Below, piece after piece: positions 25,801-36,799 of a DNA stretch of 64,000 bases. The position numbers and the translations under genes are program-made. The notes below the pieces were generated by a model that saw only the letters and a list, made by a program, of their open reading frames with translations, made no database searches and had not been told where the DNA came from. The stretch is from Cycas panzhihuaensis (lineage: Eukaryota > Cycadophyta): assembly GCA_023213395.1 (NCBI GenBank), contig CM041465.1, forward strand, positions 58,969,741 through 59,033,740. The letters run 5' to 3'. How positions within the stretch are numbered: position 1 is the stretch's first letter; every line of letters begins with the position of its first letter.

Positions 25801-27828
25801 GTGGTGGCAATGGCTAGGGTTCATGATGGACGGCTTTATTCACGTTGTTCTTGTCTAGTGTTAACTTTTAAGGATCTTCGACTGTGGCATTCGAAGATTT
25901 GTTTCTGAGTTCTACTCGTAGAATGAACCATGGAACAAAGAGGGCTGGGGTTCGGCATCACTGCCGATCACCCAAAGCAGTGTAGTCTCCTGGAGTTTGA
26001 GAGGAGCAAGCTTATGGAAGCTTTGCGCTGGTTCTTTTCTGAAGAACAGATGAATGCTACTGGGACAGTACCTGCACTATTGCTGATTTGTTAGTGAAGG
26101 TTTGGGTAAGCTGGTGCACTTCTGTCAAAGTAATAGTTTTAGTTCCCTTTTTTGGCAGATACTGTTATAAAGTTTCTGGAATCATTACTCTGCAATGTTG
26201 GTCCCCTATGAGCAAGATTAGGATCCTTGGTCTAGGGTTCTGTTCTAAGGGTTTTTTTATCATCCATGTTTATTGCCAGGCAGCATTCGGTTTCTGCGAT
26301 GTAGCTAGGGTTGCAAGCTGGTGGTCTAAATTATATGTTCTCTTCCTGGTGTCCTCTGTCTGGGTTTGTGTAGTGGTCATGCTTCTGTTAAGTTTTTTTC
26401 AAGTTGACCTGTTTAAGTTTAGGGTTAAGAGTATAAGTAGTGTCGGCACCATCTATCTTTTAGAGGTTAAGGGTGAAGGTTGGCCAAATTGGCCTGGATG
26501 ATTCGTGGGACACCATTTGGGGTCTCCATGATCCATTCTGGATTACATGAGCAATCAACTTTATAGAATTTTGGCTCTGCCAGGATGGCACATTCATAAG
26601 GATATCCATGATTTTGTTGCAATGTGGGTAAGTCTTTTTCCATTTCAAGTTTTTGTTATCATGACACATCAACTGAGCCATCCCTATGCTAACTCAGGTG
26701 CTACGAAAACCAGAGTGATACCTTGGTACTAATCAGTTTAATTAGTTATGACAGCAATGTTTTCAAGCAGCTATCTGGCTAGAGCAAAATAAAATCTATT
26801 TCAGATCCTGGGGCACAATTTAACAGCATGGTTATGACAACATTGTCTAGTTTTCCTTAGTAAACAGTCTTTTGCTTCTAATTACTTATTGGGTCACAAT
26901 TTGTTTTATTAGTCTTTATGTGCTACCCTTTCTACCAGTAACCTCAAACAGGTTCCTGCATCAAGAAATTAAAGTCTATGTTCCTTCCTAATATTTATAC
27001 TGGACAGCAAGCTTCCATCTGCATCATCTGTTGCCCTTATTAGTGCTCATGTTTGGCACAGTTAATACGTGAATTTAGCATCATGCCAACATGGGCAAAA
27101 CAAGTGTTATAATGCCAAGATTTGCAATTTAATGAACCAAGTGTCCATGAGTTATTCAATGTGAAGAAAGTACAATTTTCTGATTTTAGCAAATAGGTAA
27201 TTTGCTGGAAGTGATAATGACTGGGAGAAATATTCTGGTTCTACTCAAAAAAAAAAAAGGGTATCCATTGCAATAATCCTTTAATACGTTTCTAAAGAGT
27301 AATGTATTCTTTGCAGGAAGTTAAAGAACAATGCATTTATAAAGTTTGTTATGCAATTCTGCCTTAGGAAACATTTGAAGGGCCATGGATGTAAACACAC
27401 TGTTTGTATGGAACTGTGCAGGATAATGAGAAAACAAAGGCAGAGCTAGAAACCCTGAAACTCAGTCAAAAGGTAAATGACTGCCACGAGTTCCTTGCAG
27501 ATGTCTAATTACTATGCTGATTTGACATCATATGCAAGTTATTCCAAGGGTCCAAGAAAATGGAAAGTTTGATAGAATAAGACAGCTGATTACCGTGTTT
27601 TACAACATGCAGTTCTTAGGGCGGCAGACTCGAGCTGGTGGCCGTATTCCAGCAGAAAAGATGGATCTCATGAACACTGTGAATCAGTTGTTGGCTGAAA
27701 CAAATAAGCTCAAAAGTGAAAAGCTTGCCTTGGAGGAAGAGCTTAAGAATCAAAGGCGCACTCAAGTGCGTGATCGTGTGAAGAGAACAATAACATCCAG
27801 AGATGTTGAATTGGCAGCATCCAACAAG
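22893..27828 (+). CDS. Coiled-coil protein, N-terminal eight exons (gene incomplete)
   Basis: Eight coding exons can be joined: 22893-22928, 23028-23141, 23247-23666, 23800-23883, 24278-24433, 24846-25070, 27422-27472 and 27613-27828. Together they give 434 codons with no stop. Every intron is GT-AG and every exon is phase 0. The start MSRPTERAITPE follows an in-frame TGA 60 bases upstream. The protein is charged and heptad-rich almost throughout (for example LKSMLQSTSSQLLQALSE and LQEKLSSVESSKVFLEK), with few prolines after the first 20 residues. A basic patch near the end of the last exon (QVRDRVKRTITSR) could be a binding or nuclear-import site. There is no signal peptide or membrane segment. 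The last exon ends in a good donor (AAG/gtaaac), so the gene continues, but no further exon was found. I do not recognise the family. A golgin-like or other cytoskeletal/trafficking scaffold is possible but unproved. The fourth exon has the weakest donor (AAG/gttttc). Confidence 0.75.
25071..27421 (+). other. 2.35-kb intron of the coiled-coil gene
   Basis: It lies between the exon ending ...LRK and the exon starting DNEKTK. Open frames occur in it, for example 26088-26501 with 137 codons, but they are rich in V, F, C and W and have no motif I know. The part at about 25480-26500 has a higher GC content and could be a remnant of an inserted retrosequence. Confidence 0.6.
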
Positions 27829-28638
27829 GTAAACCAATGCACTATTCTTTTCCTAAATTCTGCGAAGTGGCTTGCAATATTGAAGACTCTGATTTTTACC
27901 TCTTTTGTTAAAGATACAGAGTGCTCATGTGCCTTATTTCACAGGCACATCTTATGCATGTATCAAAGTGCTGACAAGAGATGTGGAATTGAATTAGCTT
28001 TTATTTGGATGTTAGAGGGAGTGACTCAATACTGTGTGATAGATGAAAAAGAAATTATGCTATTTTAAAGAGGGTGCAGCACAAAATTATGTGTTCATAT
28101 TGAGAAAATGTGTGGATGATTTACATGCCCATGTAGATGGATCCCACACCATCATCAGTCACCATGAGATGGTTTCTTTTGCTGGCTGCTTAGGACTTCA
28201 TTCCAATAACTATTCCAACATGATAAACTCCTCTGTTTTAGCAGATCTGGCTTTATCTAGATTCCTATGACTCTGCTCCTTACAATATCCAATCCAAAAG
28301 AAGAAATTTGAACTTCATTTTTTGTTATTGACAACATGAGGCATAGCACTAGTATGGAATGAAATAGACTAACAATTCATAGAAATTGGAAATAGTTTTC
28401 TTCACCAATGGGTTTAATTTTTTCAAGTTATCTTATTTTCAACAACTGCCTACTTGCTGTCTAAAGTGACAAAAACAGCTTTTAATAAACCCCTTCATAG
28501 GATGTCATAGGAAATAGATCGTAATTTGAATGGTTCTTACAGAAGTAATATTATTTGGTTGAGAAAATGATGTATTCCAAAAGATCCTAGATACTTGCGC
28601 ATGATCCATCAAAGGTGATATTTTTTTTTGGAAAAGCA
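27829..28638 (+). other. Start of the next intron, no exon seen
   Basis: Starts with a canonical donor. No following exon with coiled-coil coding was found here or in the transposon-filled DNA to the right, so this may be the beginning of a very long intron. The alternative is that the gene is truncated. Confidence 0.45.
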
Positions 28639-28911
28639 TGTGATGAACTGAAAACTAAAATAGAAAAGAAATTTTTGAATTACAACAGGAAATTATGGCC
28701 AAAACATCCCTATCCAAGAGCGCCTAAAAGAATAAATTCACGATTCTAAAGCCTAATGAGCAAACATTTATCTAGTGGCTTACTCTGATTATTTTATCAA
28801 TTTTAATTATATTTGAAGTCAGTATTTCTTTTGGGTTGCATGAATGCAACCTTACTTTAATTATTTTAGTCATTTTAATTCCATTTGAAGTCAATATTTT
28901 GTTTAGTGGCA
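28639..28911 (-). repeat. Gypsy-2 3' LTR
   Basis: Aligns with 34009-34309: both share 'gaaaagaaat', 'tttaattatatttgaag' and the T-rich end. The outer right limit is uncertain by several bases. Confidence 0.65.
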
Positions 28912-29057
28912 AAAATGCTTCTTATAAGAAAGCAGTTTTACCTACAAAACTCAAGGTGGTTGATGAAATCCTAAGACTCCCATGTTGCCTCTTTTGCTGA
29001 TAAGCCTTTCCATTTGATTAAGTATTTGTTTATTACCTTGGATCTAAGTTGTCTTTG

Positions 29058-31600
29058 CTACGTTTTTATAATGTTCTGAGGCTCTAGTATAACCTTCTGT
29101 TCTTCATCTATGATTGGCAGCTTAGTGGTAGAACTAATATTAGAGCCTACCTTTTTTCTCATACTAAAAACATGGAAAACATTATGAATCCTGTTTTGAG
29201 GTAGTAGGTTGAGGGCATATGCCACTTCTCCTATCCTCCTTTGAATTTGATAAATCCTATAATATTGTGGTGTGAGTTTAAATTTTTCTTGTTGGTGTAG
29301 TGATACTTGCTTGTGTAGTTGTAGACGTATGTACACCCTGTTTCCAATATCAAAAGCGTGCTCAATTTGGCATTGATCTGCTTGTTTTATCCTATTTCTT
29401 GCATTGTCATAATTGCTCTTCAATTCATTAAGTATTTGGTTGAACTATTAGATCAATACTTTAATAGCAGGTATTTAAGTGACTTTTTGGATATTGTCAG
29501 TTGCTTTAAGCAGTTGGTATCCATATAGCATCATGAATGGGCTAGTTAGATTATTGTGTGATAAGTTGTATTATACCAATATTCTACCAAATGGATCCAT
29601 TTTATCCGCTCAGTTTAGTTGTCCCTAGTAAAATAATGTACTTATAATTTCAAGCACTTGTTAACTACCTCTGTGTCCATCTATTTGAGGATGGTATGCA
29701 ATGCTCATAGCATGTTCTATTCCTGTCAATCTAAAATGTCCTTTTCAATAGTTATTAATATACTTGGCAACTCTATTAGATATAACCTCCTTTCGGTAAC
29801 TTATGGAATTTATAGATGTTCTTCATAAATAATTTTGTTATTTGAAGAGCATTGAAGCTAGATTGCATAGATACAAAGTGGCCATATTTCTTGAGGTGAT
29901 CCACTACTACAAAAATGGTATCCTTCACTTCTAACTTGGGTATGCTAGCAATAAAATCTATCAAAATCTCCTCCCATTTTTGCTATGGAATTGGAAGAGG
30001 TTGTAGTAATCCAAGGTATTAAGTGCATTTAGATTTTGTATGTCTTCCTCATTCCTTTTCAATAAAAAAGATCTTCTCATCCTTCATAAATTTTTGAAAA
30101 CCTAAAATATCTTATTGGTGGAGTTTAATGGAATTTTTTGAGTAACCTCTCCCTTAGTATTAGGTCCTTGGGAATGTATATTCTGCCTTTGTACAATAGG
30201 GTGTTGCCACTAGTCTTCCATTGTGGTTGATTTGTCTCTTTCTTATATTGTTCGATCCTCCAAATGAGTTTTGGATCACTTATATATGCTTAGTGGAGTT
30301 CCTTTATATATGTGGGTTGAGAGACCGATAATGTTGAACATTCTCCTCCTTTATATTTCCTAGAGAGATCATCCATTGTAACATTTTCTTTGCCCTTGTT
30401 ATACACTATCTCAATGTCATAATCTAGATTTTACAAACCCATTTTTGTTGTTCTTAAAATATATTAAGTTGTGTTAAAAAGTATTTAAGGCTTTGGTGAT
30501 TGGTCTTAATGATGAATTTGCTTTTTAATAAATACCATCACCATTTGGTTAAGGCATAAAGAAAGGCCAACATTTCTTTATCATATGTGCTCTTGGCTTG
30601 TTTCCATAAATTTAACTTCTTACTCTCATATGCGATCGGTTAATCTTTCTATAGGTGGGCTGCCCCAATTCCTATTCTTGAAGTGTTACAGTAAGCTATG
30701 AACAATTATGAAATATTAGGCATTGTTAAAACTAGAGTAGTGGTGATTGCATTCTTGATAGTGCTAAACTTTGATTAGTCATTTCCCCCATTTGAATCCA
30801 TTCTCTTTGCATAAATCTATTAATGGGCCCACAATTATGGCATAACATTTAATAAAATTTCTATAATACCTAATAAGTCCTAGAAAGCCTCAAACTTTTG
30901 AGATATTTTTTGTAGTTGGCCAATCGATAATGGCTTGTACCTTGGCTGGATCAATCTTTAGCCTTTCCTAAGATATTATGTGCCCTAAATAGTGTAATGT
31001 TTTTCTCCTTGAGCTAAATTTGGATCTCTTTACATAAAACGTTTTGGTTTGTAATGTTGATAATGCTAACTCTAGGTGTTGATGTTCCTCCTACATTTTG
31101 CTATAGATTAGAATGTTGTCAAAGAAAACTAGGACAAATATCCTTAAAAAAGTTGTAAATACTTAATTCATTATCAATTGGAATGTAGCTACTGCATTAG
31201 AAGGTCAAGAGGCATGGTTTAACTCAAATGGTTCCTAATGCATTTAGAAGGATGTTTTTTTTGTGTCTTACAAGCATATTGGAATATAACTGTCTTAAAC
31301 AAAGATCAAATTTTGGAAAAGTAGGTAGCTCCATGTAGCTCATCAATTATATTGTCCATCGAAGAGATTGGATATTTGTTTTTAATTGTTATCTCATTCA
31401 ATGCTCAATAGTCTACATACATTTGAAAAGATCCATCTTTCTTTCTAAGTATGACTATTGGTTTAGCATATGGGCTTTTGATGGTGGTTACTATTCCATT
31501 ATCTATGAATTCCTGAGCGAACCTTTCAATCTCAATTTTGTATTTGTGTCTATATCAGTAGGGCTTGACTACCGTGGGTCTTTTTCCTAGCTCAATCTTA
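29058..31600 (-). pseudogene. Gypsy-2 pol remains (RT, RNase H, integrase)
   Basis: Read on the minus strand from right to left. RT remains are at about 30900-31600. RNase H-like remains follow to about 30400. The integrase core starts with MIDFIASIPKLEVKDTIF and VVVDHLKKYGHFV at 29964. The integrase C-terminal domain reads DIGNRVYIRLQLHKQ, RRIGEVAYALNLL and NRIHNVFHVFSMRKK (29423 down to about 29160). The latter parallels the end of Gypsy-1 pol, so both belong to related gypsy lineages. Many stops and shifts. Confidence 0.72.
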
Positions 31601-32059
31601 ATCATATATTCTATACTTCTACTATGCAATAAGGTGTTCGGTAGTTCACAAAATACCTATGAGTGCCTCTCCAACACTTTGTTTAGTCGCCATTGTTGTT
31701 GGGTGTCTAGAGACTCTTATCACTTTTCTTCTTATATGGTGAAGATCCTCACTATAAAACCTGCTTGCTCCTTTTGTAATAGTTTGTCCATTTTCTCTAT
31801 AGGGATGAATGATGATTTTGGAGTCTCATTCTCTGAAATCTAGTGCAATTGCTTATTCATATAGAACTAGATGGAGTTTCCATCATGGTTGATCTATATG
31901 TTCCTAATGTCCTTAACCATTCCATTCCCATTACTACATCAAAGAACATTGAAGGTGTAGAAATTCATGGTGATCATTATTGTACCCAATTGAATTTAAT
32001 GTTGCCTAATTTCTCCATGGTAGGGAATTCAATCCCTTTCAAGTATAGTGATGTTGAAG

Positions 32060-33295
32060 TTTCTTTTCTTATCTATATTGAGCCCTAACTCTTGGCAACA
32101 CTGGCATTGATAAAGTTATGGGTGCTCCTTTAATCAATAAGCATAATAAGCTTTTGTTTTCAAATGTATCCATATACCTTGACGGTATTGCATTGTTGGA
32201 TTCTAAATAGAGCGACCATAGATATTTCAAGTTGACCATTATCTAGGACTTCAGTTTTTCATAATTTATCATCTTGTTGATCATCTAGGATGTCTACTTG
32301 CTCCTTTTATTGCTCTTCCTCCATCTCTTATTCTTGGCCATCTTTTGTTTCTTCTACATATGCTTGCTTCCTTTTAGGGAAAATACAATAGTTCCTTTGT
32401 TCCCATTTTTGTTGATAATCATAACAGAGTTTTTGAGCTCTCTTTCTAGATTTTTTAAGATCTTCTTTGATGAAGGGTCTAGAATTAGTAGGTGGAATTG
32501 ATTCCCTTGACAACATGGCTAGCCTCCTGTGGGAGGGAAGATAGGGTGTTGCTCTTTGATTAGCATATTATCTCACCATCATAGTTACGTGACATGCTTC
32601 CATTTGTTGTGCCTTGCTTATTGCCCTTTCTAGAGTCAATGGTTCAAACCGTTATACATTCTCACATATGTTATCTCAAAGGTTGCTTATGTAGAATGGT
32701 AAGGCATCTTTAGCCTTGACATTGCCCTTAATCTATAGTCTTTCAAACTCTTTCATATATAGCCTTACTGAAGTTTTGCCTAGGAAATAATGGGCCAATT
32801 GTACATGGGATAGATCTCCCCAATTGTCTCTTGTCATTTCTTGAAGGCATTGATGTACTCATTGAATTCTGTGACTCCCTAATGTTCCTATCTCCATGTA
32901 AGTACCTAGATGTATAAGGGTCCTTTAATGCATTCTATGCCAATGTCTAGTTGGTCCTTGGCATCTATGATATTGAAAATTTGAATGCATTATTAGCTTA
33001 CCTTTGCTACCCATTTGTCAAAATCTATCTCACCATGTTGGGAGTAATATAGTATTATGTGGTTATGTTAAAATAGTGGCATTCTTATTTTTGTAGAATT
33101 TTTTGCTCCTTTGGACTCCTTTCTGACTTCTTTACTACTATTCTTCCCTCTAATTCTTCCATAAATTCTTTTAATTCTTTCATCCATGCTTTGCATAAAT
33201 GCTTTGATTCCATTTAGGGATCTGTGGGTATCTAACATCTCCTTCTCAAGTTGTTTGAGACAAAGATCAATTTCTTTTCTTGAGAATTTTGACAT
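32060..33295 (-). pseudogene. Gypsy-2 gag and protease remains
   Basis: The protease core near 32150 down to 32095 reads MLID, stop, RSTHNFINASVAK, the gypsy pattern with DSGSTHNF expected. Further right, a damaged zinc knuckle reads CYDYQQKWEQRNYC (about 32435-32394): its second Cys is Tyr and its His is Asn. The N-terminal gag part (33295-33068) is a charged helix, KEIDLCLKQLEKEM, ending in a lysine-rich stretch. Confidence 0.6.
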
Positions 33296-33992
33296 CTTGG
33301 TTTTCTCCTTATACTCAACTTTAAAGGGCTTTTGAGTACCTGATCATAGCTCTAGTGTTAAATTCACTAGTTGTTATGTGATGTATTCTACTATCTTCAA
33401 TTTCTTTCTTCTTCCTTTGTGACGAAGCCTTGGTATTAAGATCAATTTCAAACTAAAATTTTTATTTCAATTGTTTATCAAAATGCATCATTCAATAGCT
33501 CAACATGATGGACTCTAAACTTAGTTTTCAATGGTTCAAACAGAATCAAATTTTGATACTTGTCGTAGGAGTTATGGCCCTTTTAAAGTGGATCAAAATT
33601 TAGGGTTTTGGGGACTACAACAATATCTGCTATTAAAATAATGATAATTTTTTATCTTGATATCCAATCAAATTGAAAGCACTTCCAACAAAAAATAGAC
33701 TTCAAGGCATAGTTATTAAAAAAAAAAATTGAGGTCAATCAAATACTTGTAGCAAAAGCTATGGTCATTTAAAGTTGTAGTAGTAGATTTTATGTCCTAT
33801 AGACAGTGATGGACAATAGGTTGAAATTGAATTTTTTATAATTTTTATAATTTTGTTCTAAAACCTATAATATAACCATTCAAGATTTATGGCATGAGTC
33901 TATTTATCTCAAATTAATAGTTTATTTTGAAATTCATTCAACTACACTTCAAAAATTGTAAATCTTTGATAATCCCCTTAATTCACCAATTT

Positions 33993-34006
33993 GAGCTCTA
34001 ATACCA
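33993..34006 (-). other. Gypsy-2 primer-binding site
   Basis: On the minus strand TGGTATTAGAGCTC lies two bases inside the LTR end. It is one base away from the initiator-Met tRNA site over its first 12 bases. Confidence 0.65.
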
Positions 34007-34008
34007 CT

Positions 34009-34309
34009 TGTGATAAAATCAAAATTAAAACTGAAAAGAAATTCTTAAATTATGGTAAAAAATTATAGCTAAGACATTTTCAACCCTAAGGGTGCCTAAA
34101 GGAATAGATTTCAAATCAAAATAAATTCATAATTTTAAAGTTTAACGAGTAAGTTTTTATATAGTGGTTTACTTTGATTATTTTAATTATTTTTAATTAT
34201 ATTTGAAGCCAATATTTTTCTTGGATTTTGTAAATGCAATTTTACTCTAATTATTTTAATCATTTTTAATTCTAATTGAAGTAGGTATTTTTTTTAAGTT
34301 GTGGAAACA
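34009..34309 (-). repeat. Gypsy-2 5' LTR
   Basis: Partner of 28639-28911; its plus-strand start TGTGATAAAATC is next to the primer site. The far end is approximate. Confidence 0.65.
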
Positions 34310-34939
34310 TAACAAAACACTTCAAGCTTCTTGTTACTTTGGTTGAGGAGTTTCTTTTGATTAAAGTTTGATGGTCTTCTCATTAGGATTTCATTTAACC
34401 TTCCTGTAATATGTCCATTGATTGTTAGCAATTTAAAATTATGGAAACAAGCCCCTTTCTTGTTGTATACATTGTTGCATGCCCCTTGAGTTGTACTTTG
34501 GCTTTGAACATGCATCATTATTCCAAGAAGTATTGCATTTTGTCTATAGTCATCCACAATATTGTTATATAATGAGCCAATTTTTAAGATGGCTAAATTA
34601 TAATAACTTTGTTAAATAACTTATGTTAGTAGGACTACTTTATTAGTTGGATGACTTTTAACTAATATTAATCTTGTGGAAATATTTCATTGAGTTCTAA
34701 TTCTTATAAGTAGCATCTTGAAAACCAATTATTTTAATGGTTGGCTTCAACTTATGGAACTTGCCTTCTTACAATAGATTTCTTTTGTCCTTATAGTAAT
34801 CCATTGGTAAAATGATTAGGTGCTCTTCAAGAGGCATTAAAGCCCTTAACCTTGCTCTCTAGTAGTCCCATGCTATATTGCCCACTTGCCATCACTACAA
34901 TTTCTAGAACTTAAGGCATAATTTATCCAATTTGGCCAT
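34310..34939. other. Unassigned spacer between Gypsy-2 and Copia-F
   Basis: A minus-strand open frame of 87 codons (34294-34557) has no known motif. Nothing else recognised. Confidence 0.35.
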
Positions 34940-35854
34940 TGTTGAAAACCAAATTGAAAAATTGAATGATCTTTATTGATTCATGAGATGAATGGTCTCT
35001 CTTATATACAATTGATTTATATAACAAATCTAGTACATGTATGACAAGGATCACTTTAAGACAGAAGAGGGACAACGACACATAACCCTCAATTCACATA
35101 AAGATCATTATAGTGCAAGTCTTAGGATAAAATATTAATATTCTAACACCCTCCCTTAATGTTTTACCCTTTATTTTTTTATTCCAAGCAAGTCTCTGAA
35201 ATACTAAAATTTATCTTTTGATAATGATTTTCTGAAGATGCAACTCATTAATCATTACTGCAATATTGTAAGTATATTTCTTTATTTTGGATCTTTCTTT
35301 TGATGAAATGATGAATAAATTCTATGTGTTTGATTCTTGCATGGAGGACATGGATTTTGGTGAGTATGATAACACTTGGGTTGTCACAGTAGATTGTAGT
35401 TATTTTTTAACAGCTTTGATTTAGATCCTTTAAGAGTTGTTTTAAACAAGTTGTTTCATAGGTTGCATTTACTGTAGCTTTATACTCTGCTTCTATTGAG
35501 GGCAGGGCTACTATTGGTTATTTTTTACTACTCCAAGATGTTATGGCTGTTCTAAGATCAAAGTAGTAGCCTGATGTGGTCTTCCTTTCCTAAAGTTCTC
35601 CTACCCAGTTAGAGTCAGTGAATCCAAGTAAGTTTGGTTTGTTTACTTTGGTATATTTTAGTCCAAGATCTAATGTACCTTTAATGTATCTTAAGATTTA
35701 TTTTACAACATTTTAGTGAACAATCTTTGGATTGTGCATGAACTTGGAAATAATTCCAATGGAAAAGGATATATCTAATCTTATGGCTGTTAAGTAAATG
35801 AGACTTTCAACAAGTTGTCTAAAGAGAGTTTCATTTACTTTATGATGATTGTCT
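34940..35854 (-). mobile_element. Copia-F: 3' end of a copia element, cut by Copia-C
   Basis: A 209-bp LTR (34940-35148, plus-strand TGTTGAAAACC to TTCTAACA) is followed by a purine tract on the minus strand (ATTAAGGGAGGG) and then RNase H and late RT remains to 35854. There the LTR of Copia-C begins. The 5' part of Copia-F is not found in the window. It must lie beyond the outer end of Copia-C or be lost. It is the oldest layer of the copia nest. Confidence 0.65.
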
Positions 35855-36079
35855 TGTTAACTTCACGAATAGAACAAACTAGAATATTGATGTAAAGATG
35901 ACTTGAATTATGGTGAGACAACGTATCCTTAAATATACATGGTTGAATACAGCCATCACAAAATGAATTGTAATCGACACTCCAGAACATGATACGTGTC
36001 AGGAATATAGAGAGAGTTACAAAGAAGGGTTTATAACACTACCCGTTTAATAACTAGGATAAAATATTATACTTTAACA
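35855..36079 (-). repeat. Copia-C 3' LTR
   Basis: On the + strand it runs from TGTTAACTTC to CTTTAACA, giving the inverted ends TGTTAA/TTAACA. It is followed by the minus-strand purine tract ATTAAGAGAGGG. No second copy was found in the window, so both limits rest on the end motifs. Confidence 0.55.
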
Positions 36080-36330
36080 CCCTCTCTTAATGTTTTATCC
36101 TCTTTAGACCTATCTTATCTCTAAGAGTTTGAAATTTGTCTCTCCCAAGAGGCTTTGCTAATATATTTGCAACTTGTTCTGCTATGGGGCAGTATGTCAA
36201 ATCAATTTCTTTGTTATGAACCTTTTCTTTTATGAAATGGTGATATACTTCTGTATGCTTTGTCTTTGCATATAGAACTGAGTTTTTAGTCAGCTTGATT
36301 ATACTCTAATTGTTAGAGTTCAGAGTTGTT
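36080..36330 (-). pseudogene. Copia-C RNase H, C-terminal part
   Basis: Minus strand reads KTKHTEVYHHFIKEKV and later VANILAKPL, the usual end of copia RNase H (…DILTKPL). It joins the segment at 43125 once Copia-B is removed. Confidence 0.75.
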
Positions 36331-36782
36331 TTAGAAGAAAAGTATCATATACAATATCGGTAGGAACAAATTATTAAGCATTCACAGGAAGAAATTGACA
36401 TTGTACACGTACACATTTTTGGCAGGTGGAAAACCCCTTCTGGGGAAGAAAACCACCTCTGAAAGTATGAGTTTATTGGTTGAAATCTTTTACAAAGACT
36501 TGAAGATCAGACCTGACCAGAAATGCCCTCTACATACCAAACTAATGGTGAAAACCAACCTTCAGACAGGCTTATAATAGCCTCCTAGATTCTTGGAACA
36601 ACTCCTAGAATCTAGGAGAGGTTAATTAAACAATGAGAGATTTGTTGAAATGGTTAGTTGCTCATTTCAACGACCTTTATATAATAAATAATAATTAACA
36701 TTAATTTTATAAAATTAACTTTTACATAACTTAAATTTATATTTAGACATGTGATCAAAAAGTAACATTAGTTTTTCTAACA
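36331..36782 (-). repeat. Copia-B 3' LTR
   Basis: Plus-strand start TTAGAAGAAAAG, with the terminal G lost, and end TTTTTCTAACA. A purine-rich tract ATTAAATGAGGA (minus strand) precedes it. Confidence 0.9.
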
Positions 36783-36799
36783 TCCTCATTTAATGTTAA

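Larger units (their letters stand above)
28639..34309 (-). mobile_element. Gypsy-2: decayed Ty3-gypsy element, minus strand
   Basis: Direct repeats at about 28639-28911 and 34009-34309 are its LTRs. On the minus strand the order is LTR, primer site, gag, protease, RT, RNase H, integrase, LTR, as in gypsy elements. All coding parts have stops and shifts. The outer ends are blurred by A/T-rich drift and no certain target duplication is seen. It lies 0.8 kb after the last visible exon of the coiled-coil gene, so it may sit in its next intron. Confidence 0.75.

Noticed and set aside
26088-26501. 137-codon plus-strand frame in the large intron
   Set aside because: It is rich in Val, Phe, Cys and Trp without any domain and lies between well-supported exons; more likely intron or an old retrosequence.
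34294-34557. 87-codon minus-strand frame
   Set aside because: No recognisable motif and overlap with the Gypsy-2 LTR end; probably chance.
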